This document shows positions 28,585-39,350 of a stretch of DNA of 64,000 nt, in pieces (positions within the stretch are counted from its first letter, which is position 1; the number at the start of each line of letters is the position of its first letter). Below the pieces are notes generated by a model. That model was not told the DNA's origin, did no database searches, and was given only the letters and a program-made list of their open reading frames with translations. Source of the stretch: Thermochromatium tepidum ATCC 43061 (GTDB lineage: Bacteria > Pseudomonadota > Gammaproteobacteria > Chromatiales > Chromatiaceae); assembly GCF_009664085.1 (NCBI RefSeq), contig NZ_CP039268.1, positions 1,535,501-1,599,500 of the forward strand, in the 5' to 3' direction. The position numbers and the translations under genes are program-made.

Positions 28585-29820
28585 TTATCGATTCGGCGTG
28601 AAGGGTGTCGGCGGGTCTTCGATGGTCGAGACTGGCGAGGGCCCACCGAATCTATTCGAATCCGGATCGTCCTCCTCGTCCTCGTCGTTGAGGATCGACA
28701 GGGCTTCAGTCCCGCTGAAATGATCCTTCTCGCGTGCGCTACGGCCTTCGAGCTTGATCGCTAGACGCAGACCATTCATGGAGTCGGCGTTGCGCAGGGC
28801 GTCTTCGTAAGAGATCTTCCCGGCCTCATACAGATCGAACAGCGCCATGTCGAAGGTCTGCATCCCGAGTTCGCGCGATTTCTTCATAACCGCCTTGATG
28901 CCGCCGACGTCGCCCTTGAAGATCAGATCCTGGATCAGAGGTGAGTTGAGCATGATCTCGACGGCGGCGATACGCCCACCATCGGTGCAGGGCAGCAGAC
29001 GCTGCGAGATGATCGCCTTCAGGTTGAGCGAGAGATCCATCAGCAGCTGAGCGCGGCGCTCCTCGGGGAAAAGGTTGATGATGCGGTCGAGTGCCTGGTT
29101 GGCGCTGTTGGCGTGCAGCGTCGAGAGACAGAGGTGTCCGGTCTCGGCGAAGTTGATCGCATGTTCCATGGTTTCGCGGGTGCGGATCTCGCCGATCAGG
29201 ATCACGTCCGGGGCCTGACGTAGGGTGTTGACGAGGGCGGCGTCCCAGCTCTCGGTGTCGACCCCGACCTCGCGCTGGGTCACCAGACAGTTGATATGCG
29301 GGTGCACATACTCGACCGGATCCTCGATAGTGATGATGTGACCATAGCTGTTGGCGTTACGATGACCGATCATGGCCGCCAGGGAGGTGGACTTACCCGA
29401 ACCCGTACCGCCGACCATGAGTACCAGGCCGCGCTTGTTCATCACGATCTCCTTGAGCACCGGCGGCAGTTTGAGCTCCTCGATGGTCGGGATGTTGGAG
29501 TTGATGGTACGCAACACCGCGCCCGAGAGCCCCTGTTGCACGAAGGCATTGACGCGGAAGCGTCCAATACCCTTGGGGCTGATGGCGAAGTTGCACTCCT
29601 TGTGGGCATCGAAGTCGCGCACCTGGCGATCGTTCATGATCGAACGCACCAGGATGTTGGTCTGCTCGCCAGACAGCGTCTGCGTGCTCATCGGCGTCAT
29701 GCGTCCGTGGATCTTGCAGGCAGGGGGAAATCCGGCGGAGATGAAGAGATCGGACCCATTCTTCTGCATCATCTTGCGCAAACAGTCGAGCATGAAATTT
29801 GCGGCTTGCTGACGGTCCAT
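28585..29820 (-). CDS. pilU: PilU-like type IV pilus ATPase
   Basis: 411 residues. It follows PilU closely: KNGSDLFISAGFPPACKIHGRM at the N-terminus, CNFAISPKGIGRFRVNAF, Walker A GGTGSGKSTSLAAMIGHRN (about 130), IITIEDPVEYVHPH, Walker B VILIGEIRTRETM and STLHANSANQALDRIINLFP. An acidic, disordered tail of about 40 residues (EDEEDDPDSNRF) extends past the normal end. PilU works with PilT in retraction and twitching; pilT itself is not in the window. It leads a two-gene unit with the next PilT/PilU gene. Confidence 0.85.
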   Translation of the reverse strand: MDRQQAANFMLDCLRKMMQKNGSDLFISAGFPPACKIHGRMTPMSTQTLSGEQTNILVRSIMNDRQVRDFDAHKECNFAISPKGIGRFRVNAFVQQGLSGAVLRTINSNIPTIEELKLPPVLKEIVMNKRGLVLMVGGTGSGKSTSLAAMIGHRNANSYGHIITIEDPVEYVHPHINCLVTQREVGVDTESWDAALVNTLRQAPDVILIGEIRTRETMEHAINFAETGHLCLSTLHANSANQALDRIINLFPEERRAQLLMDLSLNLKAIISQRLLPCTDGGRIAAVEIMLNSPLIQDLIFKGDVGGIKAVMKKSRELGMQTFDMALFDLYEAGKISYEDALRNADSMNGLRLAIKLEGRSAREKDHFSGTEALSILNDEDEEDDPDSNRFGGPSPVSTIEDPPTPFTPNR

Positions 29821-29902
29821 AACGCCCCCCTGATGTTAGGTTACGACGATCGGCGATGATGGTCGCGCATCCGATACCGAGGTGCACCGGCGCGCGTTGC
29901 CC

Positions 29903-29925
29903 TGCTAGATCCTAAATCTAGCAGA
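29903..29925. terminator. Hairpin after comM
   Basis: CTGCTAGAT (29903-29911) and ATCTAGCAG (29917-29925) form a 9-bp stem with a 5-base loop between the comM stop and the pilU-like gene. No T-run follows on the minus strand, so it may act as an RNA end rather than an intrinsic terminator. Confidence 0.4.
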
Positions 29926-29942
29926 GCGGAAATGGCGCCGAC

Positions 29943-31460
29943 TCAAACTTTGACGCCCCGATCGAGCCGGCGGTAACCAATGGCCTCGCTCAGATGTGTC
30001 GTGTCGATGCGCTCGGCGCCGCCCAGGTCGGCGATGGTGCGCGCCACCTTGAGAATCCGGTGATAGGCGCGCGCCGAGAGCGCCAGTCGTGTCAGGGCCT
30101 GCTCGATCAGCTTCCGTCCCGCGGCATCGAGCGCACAGTCGCGCTCGATCTCGGCGGGCATCAGCTCGGCATTGGACTTGCCAGCGCGCGCCAGCTGTCG
30201 TTCGTGCGCCGCCATGACACGGGCGCGCACCTGGGCCGTGGTCTCGGTCGCGCGCGCCGCCGGTCTGGTGAGCTGCTCCACGTCCAGGCGCAAGACCTCG
30301 ACATGCAGATCGATGCGATCGAGCAGCGGACCGGACAGACGCCGGCGGTAACGCGCCACCTGGTCTGGACTGCAACGGCAGCGCCCGGTACTGTCGCCCA
30401 GATAACCACAAGGACAGGGATTCATGGCCGCGACCATCTGGAACCGCGCAGGGAAACGCACCTGACGTGCCGCACGCGCGATGTCGATCCAGCCCGCCTC
30501 CAGCGGCTCGCGCAGCACTTCCAGCACCCGACGATCAAACTCAGGCAGCTCGTCGAGAAAGAGCACGCCATGATGCGCCAGGGAGATCTCGCCCGGTCGT
30601 GGCTGGGTGCCACCGCCGACCAGGGCCGCCGCCGAGGCCGTGTGATGCGGTGAGCGGAAGGGGCGCTCCAGCCAGCGCGACGGATCGAAGGGGTCACGCC
30701 CACCGACCGAGCGGATCGTCGCTGCCTCCAGCGCCTCGGATTCGCTCAAGGGCGGCAGCAACCCGGGCAGGCGCATCGCCAGCATGGACTTGCCGGCACC
30801 GGGCGGCCCGATCATCAGGATCGAGTGCCTTCCGGCGGCAGCGATCTCCAACCCGCGCTTGCCGTGCTCCTGACCGCGCACATCGGCCAGATCCGGATAG
30901 ACAGGCTGGGCCTGGATGCGTTCTGAGCCAGATTGGAGCGGCAGTGGCTCAATCCCGTCGAGATGGGCGCAGACCGCGCGCAGATGCGTGGCCGGGCGCA
31001 CCTCGAGCCCCTCGACCAGGGCCGCCTCGGCAGCATTGGCGCGGGGCAGGATCAGCGCCCGCCCAGACGCGCGGGTCGCCAAGGCAATGGGCAGCACACC
31101 CTGGACCGGACGCAACTCGCCGGAAAGCGCCAACTCGCCGATGAACTCATAGCGTTCGAGCGTCTCGGTCTGGAGCTGGCCTGAGGCCCCCAGGATACCG
31201 AGCGCGATCGGCAGATCGAAACGCCCGCCCTCTTTGGGCAGATCCGCAGGTGCGAGATTGATCGTGACCCGCCCATTGGGGGTCTGGAATTTGTTGTTGA
31301 CGAGCGCGCCATGCACCCGGTCCTTGCTCTCGCGCACCGCCATCTCGGGCAGACCGACGATCGATATCGCCGGCAGTCCGCCCGAGAGCTGAACCTCGAC
31401 CGTGACCGGCGGCGCCTCGATCCCAAACCGCCCACGGCTGTAAAGGATACAGAGGGCCAA
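29943..31460 (-). CDS. comM: ComM/YifB family AAA+ ATPase (Mg-chelatase-like)
   Basis: 505 residues. ComM is a hexameric branch-migration helicase that helps integrate taken-up DNA during natural transformation. The N-terminal Lon-protease-like fold is VEVQLSGGLPAISIVGLPEMAVRESKDRV. Walker A is IGPPGAGKSMLAMRLPGLLPPL (about 215) and Walker B is GVLFLDELPEFDRR. The cysteine cluster NPCPCGYLGDSTGRCRCSPDQ and the C-terminal AAA lid are intact. It is 14 bases downstream of ubiK. Its closeness to pilus ATPase genes fits a DNA-uptake theme but does not prove competence. Confidence 0.93.
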   Translation of the reverse strand: MALCILYSRGRFGIEAPPVTVEVQLSGGLPAISIVGLPEMAVRESKDRVHGALVNNKFQTPNGRVTINLAPADLPKEGGRFDLPIALGILGASGQLQTETLERYEFIGELALSGELRPVQGVLPIALATRASGRALILPRANAAEAALVEGLEVRPATHLRAVCAHLDGIEPLPLQSGSERIQAQPVYPDLADVRGQEHGKRGLEIAAAGRHSILMIGPPGAGKSMLAMRLPGLLPPLSESEALEAATIRSVGGRDPFDPSRWLERPFRSPHHTASAAALVGGGTQPRPGEISLAHHGVLFLDELPEFDRRVLEVLREPLEAGWIDIARAARQVRFPARFQMVAAMNPCPCGYLGDSTGRCRCSPDQVARYRRRLSGPLLDRIDLHVEVLRLDVEQLTRPAARATETTAQVRARVMAAHERQLARAGKSNAELMPAEIERDCALDAAGRKLIEQALTRLALSARAYHRILKVARTIADLGGAERIDTTHLSEAIGYRRLDRGVKV

Positions 31461-31474
31461 GACCCGCCCCGCAA

Positions 31475-31741
31475 TCAGCCGGTTCGATCCCCGGACGCCG
31501 CCAAGGCTTGCTCCAGGGCCGCCACCCGCGACTCCAGCATCGAAAGCTTCGCGCGCGTGCGCGCCAGCACCGCCGACTGCACGTCGAACTCCTCACGCGT
31601 GACCAGATCGAGACGCGACAGCCCCGCTTCCAGCGATGCGCGTAGATTGCGGTTGATATCCTCCTGCAAGACCTGGAGCCCCTTCGGCATGGCCGAAGAC
31701 AGGCGCTGGAACAGATCATCGAAGTGTTTTGGGTCCAACAT
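31475..31741 (-). CDS. ubiK: UbiK family ubiquinone biosynthesis accessory factor
   Basis: 88 residues of the BMFP/YqiC family, now UbiK, which helps the aerobic ubiquinone-synthesis complex with UbiJ. The family features are KHFDDLFQRLSSAMPKGLQVLQEDINRNLRASL, then a C-terminal coiled coil (VLARTRAKLSMLESRVAALEQAL). It is transcribed together with comM and divergent from the TorF-glnK-amtB cluster. Confidence 0.9.
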   Translation of the reverse strand: MLDPKHFDDLFQRLSSAMPKGLQVLQEDINRNLRASLEAGLSRLDLVTREEFDVQSAVLARTRAKLSMLESRVAALEQALAASGDRTG

Positions 31742-31896
31742 CGTCTGAAGACCTTAAATGGGCTTGGAATAGAGAGCTAGGATCGAAAGCGACCTCGATC
31801 GGGCATTATAGGGGCGTGTTCGCGAACCGTCTTGCATTTAGCCCCGCTCCACGAACGAGCATCCACCCGACTCGACCGGGCCAGCACGCCTCATGT

Positions 31897-31916
31897 TGGT
31901 GCAACCATCTGGTGTG
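31897..31916 (+). promoter_or_regulatory. Possible NtrC-type half-sites
   Basis: TGGTGCA at 31897-31903 matches half of the NtrC consensus (TGCACCA-N5-TGGTGCA), and a second related TGGTGTG begins at 31910. They lie about 170 bases upstream of the sigma-54 promoter, a plausible enhancer distance, but they are direct rather than inverted. The remainder of 31742-32069 shows no gene. Confidence 0.3.
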
Positions 31917-32069
31917 GCCTTCGCACATGAGGCTAAAAAGCATCCAAGCAGACGCGCTAAAGCCGCCTGAAACCAAGACGCCACGGCCTTCAGGAATCCT
32001 TCCCAGACCTTGGTGACATCCCGGCCAGGCCGCACCGCCCGGCGGTCAAATCCAGGTTTTGATGATCGA

Positions 32070-32085
32070 TGGCATGTTCTCTGCT
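32070..32085 (+). promoter_or_regulatory. Sigma-54 (-24/-12) promoter for TorF porin-glnK-amtB
   Basis: TGGCATGTTCTCTGCT matches the consensus TGGCACG-N4-TTGCT with GG and GC at the invariant spacing. It lies 115 bases before the porin start and reads towards glnK-amtB, genes known to be NtrC/sigma-54 controlled in many Proteobacteria. Confidence 0.6.
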
Positions 32086-32199
32086 TTGTTTGGCGATAGG
32101 CAGCCGGGACCACCTGGATCGAACCGTCCTTTGCTCGAGCCGAAGACGTCCCTGATCGACCAACCCCATCCAACGACAACCCAGCACGAGGGAACCTCC

Positions 32200-33335
<1,136 letters not shown>

Positions 33336-33360
33336 TCAAGACTTTATTGAGAGTTCTAAT

Positions 33361-34713
33361 ATGAGATCGACGCCCTTTTCCAAACGCCTCCGACTGCTGC
33401 TTGCGGTCGGCTTGGGACTCGTGCCCTTCCTGGTTCTGGGTCAGGAAGAAACGCCAAGGCTCGACTCCGGCGATACGGCCTGGATGCTGACCGCCACTGC
33501 GCTGGTGTTGTTCATGACCATCCCCGGGCTGTCGCTGTTTTATGCCGGTCTGGTGCGTGCCAAGAACGTCCTATCGGTACTCATGCAGTGCTTTGTCATC
33601 ACCGCCATGATGAGCCTGCTGTGGGCCATCTATGGCTATAGCCTGGCCTATACCGACGGTGGCTCCTTGCAGTGGCTCATCGGCGGCTTCGAGAGGCTCT
33701 TCCTCTCGGGCCTGACGATCGACTCGATCAACGGCACCATCCCAGAGTCGCTCTACATGACCTTCCAGATGACCTTTGCCATCATCACCCCAGCGCTCAT
33801 CGTCGGCGCCTTTGCCGAGCGCATGAAGTTCTCGGCCATGCTGGTGTTCATGGCGCTGTGGTTGACCCTGGTCTATGTCCCGATCTGGCACTGGGTGTGG
33901 GGCGGTGGCTGGATCGCCAATCTGGGCGCCATCCTTGGATTCACCGCGGAAGGCGGCGGCGCGATCGATTTTGCCGGCGGCACCGTGGTCCACATCAATG
34001 CCGGTATCGCTGGTCTGATGGCTGCGCTCGTACTCGGTCCACGCAAGGGCTATCCGGGAACCGCCATGCCGCCGCACAACCTGGGTCTGACCGTGATGGG
34101 GGCCTCGATGCTCTGGATCGGCTGGTTTGGCTTCAATGCGGGTTCGGAACTCGCTGCCGACGGCACCGCCGGCATGGCGCTGACGGTCACCCAACTGGCC
34201 ACGGCCACGGCAGCCCTGACCTGGATGTTCGCCGAGTGGATCAATCACGGTAAACCCTCGGTGTTGGGTATCGCCACCGGGGCGGTCGCCGGGCTGGTCG
34301 CCATCACCCCGGCCTCGGGTACCGCCGGCCCCATGGGGGCGATCGCCATCGGCTGTGCCGGTGCTTTCTTAGCCTTCATCGCCTCAACCAAGCTCAAGCG
34401 CAAACTTGGCTACGACGACTCGCTCGACGTCTGGGGCGTGCATGGCGTGGCCGGTATCGTCGGCGCCATCCTGACCGGTGTCTTCGCCTCCCCGCTCCTG
34501 GGCGGCTCGGGTTTGGCCGAAGGCATCGAGACCATGGGGGCCCAGGTGCTGATCCAGATCGTCTCGGTCCTGGCGACCCTGGTTTATGGCGGCGTGCTCA
34601 GTTTGCTGATCCTGCTGACAGTGAAGTCCACCCTGGGTCTGCGCGTCACCGAGGAAGAGGAGACCATGGGCCTGGATCTGTCACAGCACGACGAGCGCGG
34701 CTACATCCTCTAA
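33361..34713 (+). CDS. amtB: Ammonium transporter
   Basis: 450 residues with a cleavable signal (about 1-30, ending VLGQ) and eleven membrane helices, the AmtB trimeric channel layout. Conserved landmarks: DTAWMLTATALVLFMTIPGLSLFYAGLVR, the pore His pair (FAGGTVVHINAGIAGL and DVWGVHGVAGIVGAIL) and the C-terminal tail for GlnK binding. It forms an operon with glnK, 25 bases apart, and is followed by a terminator. Confidence 0.94.
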   Translation: MRSTPFSKRLRLLLAVGLGLVPFLVLGQEETPRLDSGDTAWMLTATALVLFMTIPGLSLFYAGLVRAKNVLSVLMQCFVITAMMSLLWAIYGYSLAYTDGGSLQWLIGGFERLFLSGLTIDSINGTIPESLYMTFQMTFAIITPALIVGAFAERMKFSAMLVFMALWLTLVYVPIWHWVWGGGWIANLGAILGFTAEGGGAIDFAGGTVVHINAGIAGLMAALVLGPRKGYPGTAMPPHNLGLTVMGASMLWIGWFGFNAGSELAADGTAGMALTVTQLATATAALTWMFAEWINHGKPSVLGIATGAVAGLVAITPASGTAGPMGAIAIGCAGAFLAFIASTKLKRKLGYDDSLDVWGVHGVAGIVGAILTGVFASPLLGGSGLAEGIETMGAQVLIQIVSVLATLVYGGVLSLLILLTVKSTLGLRVTEEEETMGLDLSQHDERGYIL

Positions 34714-34799
34714 TCGGCGCCCAAGGGCGGTCGGCGCTATCCGTCCACACTCCCGAGATCGGGGTGCCTTCATCATGCCTCGACTGTTGTTGTGATTTT

Positions 34800-34824
34800 G
34801 GGGCCATTCGGCCCCATTCTTTTG
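34800..34824 (+). terminator. Rho-independent terminator after amtB
   Basis: GGGGCC (34800-34805), loop ATTC, GGCCCC (34810-34815), then ATTCTTTTG. It closes the porin-glnK-amtB unit. Confidence 0.7.
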
Positions 34825-34970
34825 TCCATCAGAGCCATGTAAGCCAGTGCCTGCTTCATCGCCCTTGTTCGCGCGCAACCAATCGATCAAGATCGGGACT
34901 TACCACAAGGAGCACAGTTTGACCATGCCGGTTTAGAATACGGACGTCGCTATCCATCAGCGCCCCGACC

Positions 34971-35924
34971 ATGTCAACACTCGACGGTGACGCCATCCAA
35001 CCGATATCCGAACTGAAGCCTGTGGATCTATGGCCGGCGCTGCATCGACGGCTCCAGAAACTCAGTCCCGACTCCGTCAATGGTCCGGATCTCCAAACTC
35101 AACTTGCTCGGCTCGAAAGCACGCTGACCCAAGCCCTGGCGGAACATCCCGATGACAGTCTGTTCGTACTCGTACAGATGCTTCATGATCCACGCCATGG
35201 TTATAGTGTCTCTCATGCACTGCTAGCGGCTGTGACCTGTCAGCTGGTGGGTCCGCCCGCCGGCATCCAGGGCGAACGACTCCAGGCGCTGACTCGGGCC
35301 GCGCTGACGATGAATATCGCGATGCGTGCCTTGCAGGATCAGCTCACGGCTCAGGTCCGGCCCCCGGATGTCGAGCAACGCCGCGCGATCGAGCAACACC
35401 CGATCGAGGGTGCCAAGAGCCTGCGTCGGCTGGGGGTGAGCGACGAGACCTGGCTGTCTCTGGTCGAAGAGCATCATGAGACCCCGGATGGCCGTGGCTA
35501 TCCGCGGGGCAAGCCAGTGCGCGATTCGCTGCAGCATCTGCTGCGCATGAGCGACCTGTTCGTGGCCCGCATCAGCCCGCGCCGGAGCCGACGAGCCCTG
35601 GCGCCCAATGCGGCGGTGCGCAATCTCTATCTGGAGACGCGCGACTACGCCGGCGAACTCGGCGCCATCTTTGCTAAGCAAGTCGGCATGTATCCACCCG
35701 GAACCTATGTACGGCTCCAGAGCGGCGAGACAGCGGTCGTTATCCGGCGTGGAGAGCGCGTCAACTTTCCATTGACTGTCGCCATCGCCGATCCGATCGG
35801 CGTCCCGCTGAGCCCGCCTCAGGTCCGAGATACCCAGCTACCCGGGCTGGGCATCAAGCGCTACGTGGATCCGGAAGAGGTGCGCGTGCGCATCGACCTG
35901 AGGCGATTGTTGGAGCGACTCTAG
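34971..35924 (+). CDS. HD-GYP-related protein with degenerate HD metal site
   Basis: 317 residues. The middle region has the HD-GYP hallmark EEHHETPDGRGYPRG (about 163-177) and the preceding RAIEQHPIEGAKSL helix. Where active cyclic-di-GMP phosphodiesterases have LLHDIGK, this protein has ALTMNIAMR, so the HD metal ligands are missing. The C-terminal 80 residues are a beta-rich domain (YPPGTYVRLQSGETAVVIRRG) common in HD-GYP proteins. It may bind rather than hydrolyse cyclic-di-GMP, or regulate by contact. No receiver or sensory domain is visible in the N-terminal 70 residues. Confidence 0.75.
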   Translation: MSTLDGDAIQPISELKPVDLWPALHRRLQKLSPDSVNGPDLQTQLARLESTLTQALAEHPDDSLFVLVQMLHDPRHGYSVSHALLAAVTCQLVGPPAGIQGERLQALTRAALTMNIAMRALQDQLTAQVRPPDVEQRRAIEQHPIEGAKSLRRLGVSDETWLSLVEEHHETPDGRGYPRGKPVRDSLQHLLRMSDLFVARISPRRSRRALAPNAAVRNLYLETRDYAGELGAIFAKQVGMYPPGTYVRLQSGETAVVIRRGERVNFPLTVAIADPIGVPLSPPQVRDTQLPGLGIKRYVDPEEVRVRIDLRRLLERL

Positions 35925-35957
35925 CCCTTGGCCTTTCTTAATCTTAAAGAGTCGCGA

Positions 35958-36779
35958 CTAGCCGGCGCGCGCCAGGGCGATTGCCGGTTCTGGAGCGGGC
36001 GCAGCGGCCAGCGACTCGGGATAGGCGTCGGTCCAACGCAGCACTTCCAGCCGCCCGTCGTGATGCTCGACCAACGCAGTACAGCTCTCGACCCAGTCGC
36101 CACAGTTGCAGTAGGTCACACCGGCGATCTGGCGCATCTCGGCATGATGGATATGGCCGCAGATCATACCGTCCAGGCCGCGCTGTTTGGCCTCGGTGGC
36201 CACGGCGTGCTCATAGTTGCCGATATAGCTGACGGCGTCCTTGACCCGATGCTTGAGATAGCCGGCCAGCGACCAGTATTTGAGTCCGAAGAGGGCGCGC
36301 ACCCGGCTGATGAAGCCGTTGAGCGCCAGTAGCCGGTCATAGGCGTGCGAACCGAGCCGCGCGAGCCACAGGCTGTGCTGAACGACGCGATCAAACTTGT
36401 CGCCATGCAGCACCAGGAACCTACGCCCGTCGGCGGTCGTATGCACCACTTCATCACACACCCGCACGTCGCCGAATCGGACATCGAGATGTTCGCGGAA
36501 AAGCGCATCGTGGTTACCCGGGATATAGATGACCTCGGTTCCGGTACGCACCTTCTCCAGCACCGTGCGCACCACCTGATTATGCGCGTCTGGCCAGTAG
36601 AGACCGCCCTTCATCGCCCAGAGATCGACGATGTCGCCGACCAGATAGAGCTGCTTGCAGTGAGTTGACCGCAGGAAATCAAGCAGAAACCGCGCCTGAC
36701 AGCCGCGAAAGCCCAGATGCAGGTCCGAGATGAAGATGCTGCGATATTTGAGTGGCTGCATACGCTTGACGTCCGACAT
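35958..36779 (-). CDS. LpxH-like UDP-2,3-diacylglucosamine diphosphatase family metallophosphoesterase
   Basis: 273 residues with all calcineurin-type metal motifs: ISDLHLG (about 18), LVGDIVDLW (about 46), IPGNHDALF (about 85), LHGDKFD and CGHIHHAEM. The family includes LpxH, which cleaves UDP-diacylglucosamine in lipid A synthesis. This longer type occurs beside true LpxH in many genomes, so the exact substrate is unsure. It is convergent with the HD-GYP-related gene and divergent from argG. Confidence 0.82.
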   Translation of the reverse strand: MSDVKRMQPLKYRSIFISDLHLGFRGCQARFLLDFLRSTHCKQLYLVGDIVDLWAMKGGLYWPDAHNQVVRTVLEKVRTGTEVIYIPGNHDALFREHLDVRFGDVRVCDEVVHTTADGRRFLVLHGDKFDRVVQHSLWLARLGSHAYDRLLALNGFISRVRALFGLKYWSLAGYLKHRVKDAVSYIGNYEHAVATEAKQRGLDGMICGHIHHAEMRQIAGVTYCNCGDWVESCTALVEHHDGRLEVLRWTDAYPESLAAAPAPEPAIALARAG

Positions 36780-36894
36780 CGCCTAATCCGACTCCGGTGA
36801 AACGATAGGCACGATATGTTCGTCAAGATTGATGACCAAAGCGTTGAGGCTTGGTGAAGATGCGGTTAAATCGTCCAACCCAAGCGGTTCCCGT

Positions 36895-36900
36895 ATACTG
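36895..36900 (+). promoter_or_regulatory. Candidate -10 box for argG
   Basis: TATACT preceded by CG, 48 bases before the argG start, in the gap between divergent genes. No good -35 is seen at 17 bases, so the call is tentative. Confidence 0.3.
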
Positions 36901-36947
36901 TGGGCTTTGCCCGCGAGGGTGTTTTTCCTGAGATCTGGAGTGAGACG

Positions 36948-38168
<1,221 letters not shown>

Positions 38169-38178
38169 CGCAGAAATA

Positions 38179-38208
38179 ATCCATCCGGGACTCCTATCCC
38201 GGATGGAT
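38179..38208 (+). terminator. Hairpin terminator after argG
   Basis: A perfect 12-bp stem (ATCCATCCGGGA at 38179-38190, TCCCGGATGGAT at 38197-38208) with a 6-base loop, ten bases after the argG stop. There is no strong T-run. The rest of 38209-38420 shows nothing. Confidence 0.6.
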
Positions 38209-38420
38209 GTTCAGCTTAAATCGCTCGCAACCCAGATACCGATGCCTGTGCCGGAAGGCTGACCACCGGATGGGCGTCGGCGTTTCAGAAGATGACCTCT
38301 CGATTTTCAAGCCGCACGGCTCGGACACATCGCCGGCCGGCTCGATCGGGCCTGGAACAGATTCGCTGTGGACCAAAGGGACTCAGCACAGGAGTCATCG
38401 CTGTTTCCCCGTTGTTCGGA

Positions 38421-38870
38421 TCAGCGTGTTTCGTGCGTCGTCGTAGTGGTGGCCGCTGGCAGCTCGGACGGCGCCTCGCCGCGCGCCCTGAGCTCGTCGA
38501 ATGGATCCGGGCCGCGGCGCTCGTATCCCGCCTCCTTGAGCCGGCGCAGATAATCGTACCAAAGCGGTTGCCAGGCGCGACCCAGCTTGTAGAGATAGGC
38601 CCAATCGTATAGACCCGAATTGTGCCCATCATCGAAATGGATCTTGACCGCATAGCGTCCGATCGGCTCTAGATCACGGATATTGACCCCCTCCTTGCCG
38701 ACCTGGAGCCTGGCCGTCGCTGGCGAATGGCCACGCACCTCGGCCGAGGGTGAATAGACGCGCAGATACTCGCACGGCAGTCGGAAACGCGCACCGTCCT
38801 CGAAGAGGATCTCCAGCACGCGCGATTGTTGACGCAGATTGAGTTCGATCGGGAGGATGTGTTGTTCCAT
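38421..38870 (-). CDS. DUF971 family protein
   Basis: 149 residues. The DUF971 domain (like the N-terminal domain of gamma-butyrobetaine hydroxylase) covers about 1-110: PIELNLRQQSRVLEILFEDGARFRLPCEYLRVYSPSAEVRGH, then IGRYAVKIHFDDGHNSGLYDWAYLY. The family is linked to iron-sulfur or iron handling, without a firm function. The C-terminus is low complexity (TTTTTHETR). The ATG at 38870 has GAGG upstream; the frame continues to 38912 without support. Confidence 0.85.
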   Translation of the reverse strand: MEQHILPIELNLRQQSRVLEILFEDGARFRLPCEYLRVYSPSAEVRGHSPATARLQVGKEGVNIRDLEPIGRYAVKIHFDDGHNSGLYDWAYLYKLGRAWQPLWYDYLRRLKEAGYERRGPDPFDELRARGEAPSELPAATTTTTHETR

Positions 38871-39118
38871 GGACTTGGAACCTCGGTGGCTGTTTGGCTG
38901 TGGATCGCTCACATGGGGGCAAGCGAACGAGGTCCCTAGGCGGACGTGTTGGATTCAATCAAGACGGCTTGCAACCTCGGCACCAGCGTCAAAGCCCCAT
39001 CGAACGCCGCAAACGTGGGACAGCGCCTTTGGCGGTCGGGCGGTTGCCCCGGATCTTGCCCCTACTCTTTTTGCGATGTCAATGGACGTTGTGAGACGTT
39101 ACGGAACCAATAGACAAG

Positions 39119-39143
39119 AAAAAACCCGCACTTAGGCGGGCTT
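39119..39143 (-). terminator. Rho-independent terminator of tRNA-Cys
   Basis: Minus strand: CCCGC, loop, GCGGG, then TTTTTT (39124-39119). It lies about 35 bases past the tRNA 3' end. The stretch 38871-39118 between it and the DUF971 gene has no recognisable gene. Confidence 0.75.
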
Positions 39144-39176
39144 CGGGATGTCTTGAAACGGCTTGAGACGGGTATT

Positions 39177-39250
39177 TGGAGGCTGAGCCCGGAATCGAAC
39201 CGAGGTCCACGGCTTTGCAGGCCGCTGCATAACCACTCTGCCACTCAGCC
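39177..39250 (-). tRNA. tRNA-Cys (GCA)
   Basis: 74 nt including an encoded CCA. The acceptor arm GGCTGAG pairs with CTCAGCC, the anticodon loop CTGCAAA reads GCA, and the T-arm GGTTCGATTCC is intact. A terminator follows. Confidence 0.95.
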
Positions 39251-39350
39251 TTGAGAGCTGGGCATTGTAATCACAAAGCGCCCAGCTGTCACCTCTATCG
39301 CGCGGGATTTCACACCTCATCCGCCGCTTTGGTGATATGTTTTCATCCCC

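Noticed and set aside
29899..29930. ATCCTAAATC in the comM-pilU gap as another heptad element
   Set aside because: Only one or two units are present; a simple 9-bp hairpin explains the symmetry.
34919..34939. TTGACC and TAGAAT before the HD-GYP-related gene as a sigma-70 promoter
   Set aside because: The spacing is only nine bases.
39119..39250. tRNA-Cys as an integration site for a genomic island
   Set aside because: No integrase, no direct repeat of the tRNA 3' end elsewhere in the window, and ordinary genes lie on both sides.
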